Source: Henckelia pumila
Lineage: Eukaryota > Streptophyta > Magnoliopsida > Lamiales > Gesneriaceae
Direction: 5' to 3'
Length of the DNA stretch: 64,000 nt
Assembly (NCBI RefSeq): GCF_033568475.1
Contig: NC_133123.1
Span: 159,479,753 to 159,543,752, forward strand
Made by a program: the position numbers and the translations under genes. Numbering within the stretch: position 1 is the first letter of the stretch; each line of letters opens with the position of its first letter. Positions 44,093 to 53,794 of this stretch are shown here, one piece after another. The notes below the pieces were generated by a model, which saw nothing but the letters and a program-made list of their open reading frames with translations, was not told the DNA's origin and ran no database searches.

Positions 44093-44112
44093 TAATAATC
44101 TGCTTAATTTAA

Positions 44113-44124
44113 GCTCTGATACTA
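44113..44124 (-). other. Viral minus-strand primer site (tRNA-iMet), mutated
   Basis: It reads TAGTATCAGAGC. Copy 2 has the canonical TGGTATCAGAGC at 51791-51802. It marks nucleotide 1 of the viral genome by convention. Confidence 0.85.
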
Positions 44125-44923
44125 GGTTGCGAAATTCTTCAAATTCTTATGAATTTTCTTATTCATGGATTTACAGATCTGATTTATGGATTTACATATC
44201 TGATTCATTTATAACAGATAAATGTTTTCATATTAGTTTGGTTCCATTCATGGATTATTAATACAAATTTTAGTTGATAAATTGATTCAAATATGGTTAA
44301 ATCAGAAGTATTTAAACGATATTCACGAAATGTATCATATTCATGATCATCTTCTATTTCGAACCAGTTTTTTATTATTAATCTTCCATTTCTTATAAAG
44401 GATGATGATATGATTAATGTATTTTGACTATTTCTTTGAATTGAGGGCTGCAGGAGGTTTAGGAAGGTTACCTTGTTTGAATGAATCTTGGTTTTGAGCA
44501 GAGGCCAAATCCTTGCTTTCCCTTAACGATCACTTGATCAACTGGTACTTGCTTTATGGATCTTCAGGTTTACTCTTAACCATGAATATTCAATGATTGG
44601 TTTCCAACCTTATCCTCCTTACGCCCTGCTTGTTTAGTTATTAGCCATAAGGCTTATTTTGTTTCTGATTTTATGTTTCTTAGTTTTTGATAGTTTTCAT
44701 ACGTCTTGTATGAACCAGATTGTAAGAAACTTTTAGAAGAGAGAGATACTCAAACTTCACTTCTCTTTTACAGCACAAAACATCTCCTTTTATAGGCGTG
44801 GAGAAACGCATACATAATAAAAGAAAAAAGGGGGACCACCCGACACTACATAATGGAAACACCTCATTTTACATCTGAATGGATGCCTTTAACATGTGGT
44901 GTGGTCCACGATTTCATTTGTTT
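44125..44923 (-). promoter_or_regulatory. Caulimovirid intergenic region with pregenomic promoter (copy 1)
   Basis: It follows the putative transactivator ORF. It carries a TATA box CTATAAAAGG (44786-44795, minus strand) and then a long leader with direct repeats around AATCAGATCTGTAAATCCAT (44160-44215) up to the primer site. A 68-codon leader ORF is present (about 44215-44421), but its start codon reads ATA here. Its position matches the 35S-type promoter and leader of caulimovirids. Confidence 0.7.
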
Positions 44924-46135
44924 TTACATTGTGTCACTCTCTGAATCACTGGTGCATTCGGACCATTTCTTTATTGGTTTGTCTTCTTTGACAGCTGGTT
45001 TGTCCTCTTTGACATCTGCTTTTTCTGTCTGAATGGGTTGACAATGTCCACATTTGTGAGTGGAAATCATTGTTCTTAGTCTTTTACATAACATTTGTTG
45101 GGTTTCTCGGGTCATGTCAACTCTTGCTTCATAGATTGGAGCTTCGAATTGAGCTAACATGGCTTGTTCTTTCTTTTGGATTGTTTCCTTGTGTCCAGTG
45201 GTTAATAAAATTTTACTGGTTGCAAAATTTATTTTAACCTTTGAGTTTCCATCAATCTTTCCTGTCTTTGAGATCATATCAATCAATGTCTTTATTCTTA
45301 TCTCAGGAAGTGTTGAGATATCCATTACTGGTTTCTCTTCATTTGATCCTTCGAATAAGAACTTGTCTTTTTGTTTTCGACATTGAATATATACCATTGG
45401 TTGATAGAATTTGTTATCATCCCAATCTGGAAGGGTTGAGTGAATACTCAATGTTAATACTGGATCGTCCTTAAAGACTGCTTTCTTGAACTTGATGATA
45501 CTATTTCTCAACTGATATGGAAATAGTTCTATTTTTTTATTGTTGAGACTGACTTCCAATCCACTTAATAATCCATTTGAAAAGAATCTTGCGACTTCAT
45601 GCGCTGGAGCACCTTGCAGTGTTCTTGCTCTTGATATGCTCTGTGTGTCACAAGTTTGTAGCCAAGATTCTGCAGATGGTTTGGCTATTCTCAAATAGTT
45701 TAGTGTTTCAAAGAATTCAGTCTTGAGTTTTTCTGAAAAATTTGTTTTTTCAAAAATTGGTTTTTGTGGTCGCAGATTGACCATCTTTCTTTCTTTCTTT
45801 TCAAGGGCACTTTTAAACGTCCTTTCTTCTTTTTTATTTTTCTCGGTGCTGGCTGTGTCCACCGGTTCTTTTTTCTTTTCTTTTTCTTTGTCAGTGTTGG
45901 CTGTGACCACTGACTGTTTCTCTTTTATCTCCATTATTTTGTCAAATGGAGTTGCCATTTTGATTCGTGTTCTTGGTGAGGATGATGATGATGAAGTTAT
46001 CATCTTTTCTTCTGTCCTTTGAATTTTTCTACTCAAATTTCTTTCTTTTAGTTGAAGAATTTGAATTTCTTCCTGCAATTCAATCAATTGTTCTTTTAAT
46101 TGACTTAGTTGCTCCATCTTGATTATACTCTGCAC
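44924..46135 (-). CDS. Putative caulimovirid transactivator / inclusion-body protein (copy 1)
   Basis: 403 residues, intact. A coiled-coil N-terminus (LKEQLIELQEEIQILQLKER) is followed by a Lys/Glu-rich linker and a conserved-looking core (LNYLRIAKPSAESWLQTCDT, RARTLQGAPAHEVARFFSNG). A CxxC-containing acidic tail (CGHCQPIQ) closes it. I call it the P6-like translational transactivator mainly because it sits between pol and the intergenic promoter, the genomic slot of that gene, and because of its size. Direct motif evidence is weak. Copy 2 has lost it entirely. Confidence 0.6.
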   Translation of the reverse strand: MQSIIKMEQLSQLKEQLIELQEEIQILQLKERNLSRKIQRTEEKMITSSSSSSPRTRIKMATPFDKIMEIKEKQSVVTANTDKEKEKKKEPVDTASTEKNKKEERTFKSALEKKERKMVNLRPQKPIFEKTNFSEKLKTEFFETLNYLRIAKPSAESWLQTCDTQSISRARTLQGAPAHEVARFFSNGLLSGLEVSLNNKKIELFPYQLRNSIIKFKKAVFKDDPVLTLSIHSTLPDWDDNKFYQPMVYIQCRKQKDKFLFEGSNEEKPVMDISTLPEIRIKTLIDMISKTGKIDGNSKVKINFATSKILLTTGHKETIQKKEQAMLAQFEAPIYEARVDMTRETQQMLCKRLRTMISTHKCGHCQPIQTEKADVKEDKPAVKEDKPIKKWSECTSDSESDTM

Positions 46136-46281
46136 AAGAAAACATATTTATATATATAATGGTTAGTAAAATAACTCTTTTCGTGAGTAATTCGGATAGT
46201 TTTATTATGCGTATCATTGCATTTATAAATTCTTTTGCAAGAATTGAATCAATCTTAAATTGATTATTTTACTCAAAGAGT

Positions 46282-46461
46282 AATTTATGTTTCTGAATAT
46301 AAATCTCATTTCATTAATTTATATTCCCCATGCTTTTTGAGGCATGTTCGGATGACTGAAAGTCATAAAATAATTCATGTTTCTGAATATAAATCTCATT
46401 TCATCAATTTATATTCCCCATGCTTTTTGAGGCATGTTCGGATGACTCACAGTCATTTTCT
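46282..46461. repeat. Tandem 90-bp duplication at the 3' end of viral pol
   Basis: Two units (about 46282-46371 and 46372-46461), aligned on TTCTGAATATAAATCTCATT at 46291 and 46381. The unit at higher coordinates still encodes the last residues and stop of pol; the other lies just beyond the stop. Confidence 0.85.
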
Positions 46462-48430
46462 GGATCACTTAGGATCTCCTTTGTTATTCCGTTACTACGG
46501 ATAGTATAGTTTGGATGAAGTTCTCTGGTTAATGCGTCGGGTAATGAATTATCCGTTTCTTTGACATGTTGGATCTCGAACTGATAATGGTTCAATTCCA
46601 ATTGCCATCTAATTAGCCTTGCTGCATTTCTTGATATTTTCCTTGTCTTGAAATATGTTAAATTCATATTATCTGCTCTTACTAAAAACGGTTTAGAAAT
46701 AAGATAAATTTCATAAGTTCTAATTGTGAATATTAAAGCTAATAATTCTTTTTCATTCGAATGATAATTTAATTGTGCACCTTGAAAAGTTCCTGATGTA
46801 TAGTTGCATAATTCTTCATTATTTCTAGTAGCTGTTTTAGTAAGTTCTTCTAAATTTCTTTCTCCAGTATAAGCTTTTAAACATGCTCCCCAGTATTCAT
46901 CTGAAGCGTCTGTTTCAATTATTATTATAACTTTATTTGAAGGAAAATATAATTAAGGAAGATTACTAATTATTTTCTTTATAATTGTGTCTATGTAATT
47001 AGTATCTTCTTTCGACCATTTTCACTTATAGTCCTGTTTAAGTTTTACCTGAAGAGGTTTTCTGATTTCTGCAAGTTTCTTAATGTAATTTCCAGAATAA
47101 GTTAATAATCTTAAAAATCTTCTTAATTGATCTTTATCCTTGATTTCACTAGGAAAATCATGAATTTTCTTAAGTATATGCGGTTGTAAACAATGTTTTC
47201 CATCTTCTATTTGTAATCCTAAATAATTTATTTTTGTTTTGTATAATTGTGCTTTCTTTTCAGAAAGTATAATTCCATCTTTATGACAAATATCTAAAAC
47301 TGTCATGAGATCTTTATAATGTTGATCTAGTGTTTTTGAATAAATTAATATGTCATCTATATAAACACAACAAAAATCTATATATGATTTAAAAGATTCA
47401 TCCATATATCTTTGAAAGATACCTGGTGCTTGTTTAAGTCCGAAAGGTAATACAGTCCATTGATACTGTCCTTTTGGACAACTGAATGCTGTAAGTAATT
47501 GTGTTTGTGGTTCTAGTTGAATTTGCCAGAATCCTGATTTACAATCTAAACTGGAAAAATATTTCATTTCTCCTATATAAGATAGTAAATCATTCTTATT
47601 TGGGATATAATATTCATCCATAATTGTTGCTTTATTCATCTTTCGATAATCAATTACCATTCTTTTCTTATCAGTATCTTTCTTACTGACATAAAAGGCT
47701 GGTGAAGAGTGTGGACTTTTACTAGGGATGATTATCTTAAGTTTTAATAATTCTTGAACTTCTTTTTCAAATATTTTTACATCATCCATGTTACATCTTC
47801 TTGGTGCTTCACGGATTGTGATATTAGGGTCTTTGAGTTTTATTGAAGCAATGAATTGTTTTCTTTTCTTAATTTTGTCCTGAGGATTTTCAGAACATAT
47901 ATCATGAAATTTTCTCATGATTTCTTTTTCAGGATTAATCGTTAAAATATTTTCTATTTTTAGTTCTATTGGATTTGTATTTCGTTTATGAAAATTCTTT
48001 GTAAATCCTTCATTTCCTACGCGAAATGCTGTTCGTATTTTGGGAATGTAAATCATTGATGATCCTTTGTTTAAAGTTATGTGATCTTCAAATTGTGTAA
48101 AGGGAAGATATTCTCTTAAAAAGTTATTTCCTATTATAATGTCCATTCCTGATTCTATTTGATATATAATGGGTATTACAAATTTTGTTTCTTCTATTTC
48201 TATTTTTAATTTTTCCGCTACTGTATTAAGCATGATTATTGATCCATCTCCTATTCGAACTTTTAATCCTTTATCATATTTTTTCCAATAATGATTTGGA
48301 AGTATATGCTTGCTGCCTAAACACATACTTGCTCCTGTATCAACATAAGCATTTATATGATATGGTTTATGTTCTTTGATTTTAATTTGAATTTTTATAT
48401 ATATACTATTTGGATTAGTTTTGTTTTTAT
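46404..48430 (-). pseudogene. Caulimovirid pol: protease, RT, RNase H (copy 1)
   Basis: One frame from about 48430 to 46404, interrupted by two stops. It has aspartic protease VDTGASMCLGSKH (about 48315-48345), RT (MVIDYRKMNKATIMDEYYIP, FSSLDCKSGFWQIQLEP, LPFGLKQAPGIFQRYMDE, catalytic YIDDILIYSK) and RNase H (IIETDASDEYWGACL, NEKELLALIFTIRTYEIYLI, RWQLELNHYQFEIQ). A TGA at 47022-47024 replaces a Trp codon and a TAA lies near 46955 in place of Glu, both seen by comparison with copy 2. No ATG was found for the start; viral pol may have begun nearer the lost upstream junction with the coat protein gene. Confidence 0.88.
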
Positions 48431-48602
48431 TATCCGTTCTCTCATTTTTTATTTTTTTTTAAAGAGATAAGGGTAAAATTGATATTTAGAAACAAAAGTT
48501 TCTCTCTCCAGGGAGTTGAAAGTAAGTTTTATTTATGTAGGGATTTTTAAAATTAGTTATAAAGTGTTTTAGGGAGTGATTGGCAATTAACCCATAAATT
48601 GA

Positions 48603-49337
48603 TGTTATAGACTTGACGTAGTAACTAAAATGTCCTAGGCTACCGCTCGTTTTTGAAAACGCATTAAAATTAAAGTAATCGGACATGGAAGTACATGAAA
48701 CAAAATGCCACTTAAATTTACATCATTCATCTTTTTGATAAAAACAAATATATATGATAGTTACATATAAATTTTGTTTCATGGGATCAGATAATTTTAG
48801 GGTGAGCCAGGATTCAAAAATACTTAAGGTCGTATTAGACAATAATATGGATTAAAATTTAATTAAAATCGAACTGAACTTTAAAAAATCTAATTAAACG
48901 AAAAAAATTCCGATAAAACAAATTCATCGAACTTTACCATGAAAATAAAAAAAGAAAATCTATTATTTTGATCAGTATTAAATTTTTTTTAAAAAAATAG
49001 TTAAAAATTGAATTATATAAATTTAAATTTTATTTCTTAAAAAACTATGTTTTTAAGTTTAGTTCAATTGTCCAATAAAATTTTATTAAAATTTAAAAAT
49101 ATTAATTTTTTATATAAATTTTAGGTTTGTTCGGTAACAAAAGTACTATATTAAAATCCAAAAACGAATGGACCTAACCAATATTTTAAAAATCTAATAC
49201 CAAACTTCTGAATAAACTGAACTATTTTTCATATTAATTAAACTCGGAAGGTTATTTCGATTGAAATTGATAATTTCTGCTCACCCTAGACTGTAATTGA
49301 TGTATGCCTCTGATATGTCGATATCTGCTCTTTTGGT
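48603..49337. other. Spacer between the two head-to-head viral copies
   Basis: About 735 bp of AT-rich sequence with no gene or repeat that I recognise. It separates the 9-bp flank of copy 1 from the start of copy 2. Confidence 0.5.
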
Positions 49338-49499
49338 TTAAAATAAGGGTTAATTGTCAATCACTCCCTAAAACACTTTATAACTTATTTATAAATCCCT
49401 ACATAAATAAAACTTACTTTCAACTCCCTGGAGAGAGAAACTTTTGTTTCTAAATACCAATTTTACTCTTATCTCTTTAAAAAAAAAATGAGAGAATGG

Positions 49500-51144
49500 A
49501 TAATAAAAACAAAACTAATCCAAATAGTATATATATAAAAATTCAAATTAAAATCAAAGAACATAAACCATATCATATACATGCTTATGTTGATACAGGA
49601 GCAAGTATGTACTTCCAAATCATTATTGGAAGAAATATGATAAAGGATTAAAAGTTCGAATAGGAGATGGATCAATAATCATTCTTAATACAGTAGCGGA
49701 AAAATTAAAAATAGAAATAGAATAAACAAAATTTGTAATACCCATTATATATCAAATAGAATCAGGAATGGACATTATAATAGGAAATAACTTTTTAAGA
49801 AAATATCTTCCCTTTACACAATTTGAAGATCACATAACTTTAAACAAAGGATCATCAATGATTTACATTCCCAAAATACGAACAGCATTTCGCGTAGGAA
49901 ATGAAGGATTTACAAAGAATTTTCATAAACGAAATACAAATCCAATAGAACTAAAAATAGAAAATATTTTAACGATTAATCCCGAAAAAGAAATCATGAG
50001 GAAATTTCATGATATATGTTCTGAAAATCCTCAGAAAAAAATTAAGAAAAGAAAACAATTCATTGCTTCAATAAAACTCAAAGACCCTAATATCACAATC
50101 CGTGAAGCACCAAGAAGATGTAACATGGATGATGTAAAAATATTTGAAAAAGAAGTTCAAGAATTATTAAAACTTAAGATAATCATCCCTAGTAAAAGTC
50201 CACACTCTTCACCAGCCTTTTATGTCAGTAAGAAAGATACTGATAAGAAAAGAATGGTAATTGATTATCGAAAGATGAATAAATCAACAATTATGGATGG
50301 ATATTATATCCCAAATAAGAATGATTTACTATCTTATATAGGAAAAATGAAATATTTTTCCAGTTTAGATTGTAAATCAGGATTCTGGCAAATTCAACTA
50401 GAACCACAAACACAATTACTTACAACATTCAGTTGTCCAAAAGGACAGTATCAATGGACTGTATTACCTTTCGGACTTAAACAAGCACCAGATATCTTTC
50501 AAAGATATATGGATGAATCTTTTAAATCATATATAGATTTTAGTTGTGTTTATATAGATGCCATATTAATTTATTCAAAAACACTAGATCAACATTATAA
50601 AGATCTCATGACAGTTTTAGATATTTATCATAAATATGGAATTATACTTTCTGAAAAGAAAGAACAATTATTCAAAACAAAAATAAATTATTTAGGATTA
50701 CAAATAGAAGATGAAAAACATTGTTTACAACCGCATATACTTAAGAAAATTCATGATTTTCCTAGTGAAATCAAGGATAAAGATCAATTAAGAAGATTTT
50801 TAGGATTATTAACTTATTCTGGAAATTACATTAAGAAACTTGCAGAAATCAGAAAACCTTTTCAGGTAAAACTTAAACAGGACTATAAGTGGAAATGGTC
50901 GAAAGAAGATACTAATTACATAGACACAATTAAAAAGAAAATAATTAGTAATCTTCCTGAATTATATTTTTCTTCAAATAAAGATATAATAATAATTGAA
51001 ACAGACGCTTCAGATGAATACTGGGGAGCATGTTTAAAAACTTATACTGGAGAAAGAAATTTAGAAGAACTTACTAAAACAGCTACTAAAAATAATGAAG
51101 AATTATTCCGCAACCTGATACATCGTGGAGAAACGCATACATAA
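49500..51144 (+). pseudogene. Caulimovirid pol (copy 2), broken
   Basis: The protease (VDTGASM) is followed by a 19-bp loss near 49608 and a TAA near 49725. The open part 49768-51144 covers most of protease C-terminus, RT and the start of RNase H. The catalytic RT box reads YIDAIL instead of YIDDIL. After NNEEL the sequence departs from pol and joins leader DNA (GTGGAGAAACGCATAC), ending in a foreign tail and stop. Confidence 0.88.
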
Positions 51145-51790
51145 TAAAAAAAAAGTGAAGTTTGAGTATCTCTCTCTTCTAAAAGTTTCTTACAATCTGG
51201 TTCATACAAGACGTATGAAAACTATCAGAAACTAAGAAACATAAAATCAGAAACAAAATAAGTCTTATGGCTAATAACTAAACAAGCAGGGCGTAAGGAG
51301 GATAAATTTGAAAACCAATCATTGAATATTCATGGTTAAGAGTAAACCTGGAGATCCATAGAGCAAGTACCAGTTGATCAAGTGATCGTTAAGGAAAAGC
51401 AAGGATTTGTCCTCTGCTCAAAACCAAGATTCATTCAAACAAGGTAACCTTCCTAAACCTCCTGCAGCCCTTAATTCAAAGAAATAGTCAAAATACATTA
51501 ATCATGTCATCATCCTTTATAAGAAATGGAAGATTAATAATAAAAAACTGGTTCGAAATAGAAGATGATCATGAATATGATACATTTCGTGAATATCGTT
51601 TAAATACTTCTGATTTAACCATATTTGAATCAATTTATCAACTAAAATTTGTATTAATAATCCATGAATGGAACCAAACTAATATGAAAACATTTATCTG
51701 TTATAAATGAATCAGATCTGTAAATCCATAAATCAGATCTGTAAATCCATGAATAAGAAAATTCATAAGAATTTGAAGAATTCCGCAACC
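51145..51790 (+). promoter_or_regulatory. Viral leader (copy 2), TATA region deleted
   Basis: It is collinear with copy 1 leader 44125-44760, including the AATCAGATCTGTAAATCCAT direct repeats (51710-51760). The segment with the TATA box is missing. Confidence 0.7.
51504..51710 (+). CDS. 68-codon leader ORF of the caulimovirid (copy 2)
   Basis: Starts MSSSFIRNGRLIIKNWFEIE and ends TAA/TGA just before the repeats. The same codons survive in copy 1 (44215-44421) except that ATG has become ATA. No motif recognised. It lies upstream of the primer site, in the position of short leader ORFs, and could equally be a leader uORF without a stable product. Confidence 0.4.
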   Translation: MSSSFIRNGRLIIKNWFEIEDDHEYDTFREYRLNTSDLTIFESIYQLKFVLIIHEWNQTNMKTFICYK

Positions 51791-51802
51791 TGGTATCAGA
51801 GC
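51791..51802 (+). other. Viral primer site (tRNA-iMet), canonical
   Basis: TGGTATCAGAGC in the leader, 20 bp before ORF A. Confidence 0.9.
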
Positions 51803-51822
51803 TTAAATTAAGCAGATTATTA

Positions 51823-52044
51823 ATGTCTGGATTAACTTTAGATATTGAAATTAAAAATTTATTTGATAAAATAATCTTACTAAAAGATTTACGTCAAATA
51901 GATCAATTATGGAATAAAATAAAAGATCTCCAAACCTTTTATTTCAAAAATAATAAAAAAGAACATTTTTCAAGCAACTGGAAAATGATAATTCAAATTT
52001 CTGAAAACGATGAAATTGAAGACATAACAATATGTTATGAATAA
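51823..52044 (+). CDS. Caulimovirid small ORF A (copy 2)
   Basis: 73 residues, MSGLTLDIEIKNLFDKIILL..., differing from copy 1 at a handful of positions. Its stop overlaps the start of ORF B by 8 nt. Function unknown. Confidence 0.6.
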   Translation: MSGLTLDIEIKNLFDKIILLKDLRQIDQLWNKIKDLQTFYFKNNKKEHFSSNWKMIIQISENDEIEDITICYE

Positions 52045-52330
52045 GAACAAACTTTGTTATCGAAATCCGATCAACAAAAACAAAATAATAAAAGTAACAA
52101 TTTTTACTAAATGGAAAATGTATGAAAATACAAAAATGAATATCTTTAATTTATATTCTCAAAATATAAATTTTGATATAGAAAATTGTGAAAACAATTT
52201 GAAACATCTTAAAAATTGTCAATCTTCAATTGATAGTTTCAAAGATTTTAAGAATTTATTAGAACAGATAGATTCAACAAAAAGACTTTTAATAGCCTTA
52301 AGAAAATTAAGAAGTTCTATCACCTGTTAA
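52037..52330 (+). CDS. Caulimovirid small ORF B (copy 2), intact
   Basis: 97 residues, Asn/Lys-rich, with a helical second half (NCENNLKHLKNCQSSIDSF). It overlaps ORF A, and its TAA (52328-52330) is 1 nt before the movement-protein ATG (52332), so the three ORFs are tightly coupled as in polycistronic viral RNA. No homology recognised. Confidence 0.6.
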   Translation: MNKNKLCYRNPINKNKIIKVTIFTKWKMYENTKMNIFNLYSQNINFDIENCENNLKHLKNCQSSIDSFKDFKNLLEQIDSTKRLLIALRKLRSSITC

Positions 52331-52331
52331 A

Positions 52332-53266
52332 ATGACAGAAGTAATAATTCCAAATCAAAACAACCTGGTCGATGAATTTGAAGAATCTAAAGAAAACCAA
52401 GAGTACTAAATCAAAGTAAGTTTGCTGAAATACAGAAAACAGAGTTTTCTAATTCAAAAACAAATCTAATAGACCAACCAGGAATACTAAGTAAGATTTC
52501 AAATTTTATTAATCCCAGAAAAAATTTAATTTATTATTCGATTCGTACAAAAGAACGATCTTGTAAAATAAATAACGAATCAAGGTCTAATACTCTGAAG
52601 TTATTAACAACTCAATATATTAATACCATCATGGCAAAAGCCAGTGAAAAAGAACGATCTGAACTGAAATATGTTCATATCGGAGGAATTGAAATAATAA
52701 TATCAGCTCACTACCGAGAAGGAATAGATACACCAATTGAAATAACAGTTCATGACAAAAGAATACGTAATTTCGAGGATTCTATCCTTGGAAAAATTGA
52801 AGGAAATTTATGTTACAAAAAGATGAAATTTTGTATTTATCCACAATACAATATATCTCTTTTTGATAAAAACATAAATGACGTTTTAACATTAGATTAT
52901 TACTTTTATAGAAATAATCTTATGTTAACAGGAAACCATCCGATCAATATAAACTATGTTGTCGGTTTAGCAATAAGTAATAATTCTCAAACAGGAATAA
53001 TTTCAACAAAACCAACTATTTCTGTTGAAAGAATATTTGAAAATATTACAAGAATTGAACACCCTCGAAAAGCATTTATTGAAGAAATAAATCCCTATAA
53101 AAGATGGAGTTCAGATGACCTCCAAATCACAAAACAGTCTGTACCAAGAAGATCATTATCATTTGCTAAAAATGATGAAGATATTCTTGATAAGATTGGA
53201 ACCATGAATCAAAATATTCTTAAAATTAAACAAGCTATTGTTAATGAGTCAACCTCATCGCAATGA
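52332..53266 (+). pseudogene. Caulimovirid movement protein (copy 2), broken near N-terminus
   Basis: The ATG at 52332 reads MTEVIIPNQNNLVDE, then a short deletion leads to TAA near 52408. From the internal Met at 52631 the frame is open for 211 residues. It covers the 30K core (IGGIEIIISAHYREGIDTPI, FCIYPQYNISLFDKNINDVL) and continues uninterrupted into the C-terminus that copy 1 has lost to the gypsy, which confirms that the two pieces of copy 1 belong together. Confidence 0.85.
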
Positions 53267-53555
53267 CGTCCTTAAAAAATTAGAAAAAGATCTAGTAGAT
53301 TTAGAAAATAATATTAATAAGATCAATCTATCAATACAAGAATTAGAGAAAAATTTCAAAGAATATATTGATTTAGCAACGACTAGATTAATAATTGAAC
53401 AAGAAAGACATAGTAATGAAATATTAAACTATCTTAAGGAAGTTCTTCCAATAGATAAAGGAAAAAGAAAAATGGAGGAAGAACCACCATTCAAAATTGA
53501 ATCATGGTATAGAAATCCCCTTAGTTATGGCAAACATAAGTATAGAGATGTTTAG
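53262..53555 (+). pseudogene. Caulimovirid coiled-coil ORF (copy 2)
   Basis: It is homologous to 35058-35351. The expected ATG (53262, overlapping the movement-protein TGA) is followed by a one-base loss (53274-53280) giving an early TAG. The rest of the frame is open and can only be read from an unrelated ATG at 53238. Confidence 0.7.
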
Positions 53556-53794
53556 TGAAATCGACTCATCTGATTTTGAACAAATAGGAGTAAATACAGA
53601 AGAATTATATCATTCACATCAGGACTCAGAACAATACAGAGATATGGATATTTCAGAATCAGAATCTGAAGATGATTCTAGATCACGATTAAATCTACGA
53701 ACGAATGTAGAAGGTAGTGGTGAAAGAGATGATGAAGAATTTAAATATAACAGAGACCAATACTCTGGACCTTATAAATATGTTAGAGATATTC
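53497..53794 (+). pseudogene. Caulimovirid coat protein N-terminus (copy 2), cut by gypsy
   Basis: About 99 residues of the acidic coat protein N-terminus, ending in DI at the gypsy LTR boundary (53795). The capsid and zinc-knuckle parts are not in the window; they should lie beyond that gypsy. Confidence 0.85.

Larger units (their letters stand above)
33595..48593. mobile_element. Mutator-like TIR unit enclosing an endogenous caulimovirid genome
   Basis: The left end (GGGCAACTTATAG... ACTCCCTAAA...) and the inverted right end (GGGTTAATTGCC... ACTCCCTAAA...) share layout over about 80-130 bp: ACTCCCTAAA, then ATAACT, TTTCAA and CCCTTRTC blocks. The first 26 bp match at 18 positions. Immediate flanks are ATAAATTAA (33586-33594) and ATAAATTGA (48594-48602), 8 of 9 bp alike. 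Between the arms lies a complete set of caulimovirid genes in permuted order. Removing the gypsy at 35646-42925 leaves about 7.7 kb. The alternative is that viral DNA integrated into a pre-existing MITE. Confidence 0.62.
49347..53794 (+). mobile_element. Second, inverted endogenous caulimovirid copy (copy 2), truncated
   Basis: It starts GGGTTAATTGTCAATCACTC, the same ~175-bp end as copy 1 at 48420-48593, then reads pol, a deletion, the leader, primer site, ORFs A and B, movement protein, coiled-coil ORF and the coat protein N-terminus. It stops where a gypsy LTR begins (53795). It lacks the 3' RNase H, the whole transactivator and the TATA region (junction near 51125). The 9 bp outside are TTAAAATAA (49338-49346). 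Confidence 0.85.

Noticed and set aside
48603..49337. A gene or promoter between the two viral copies
   Set aside because: AT-rich, no ORF above background and no recognisable control motif.
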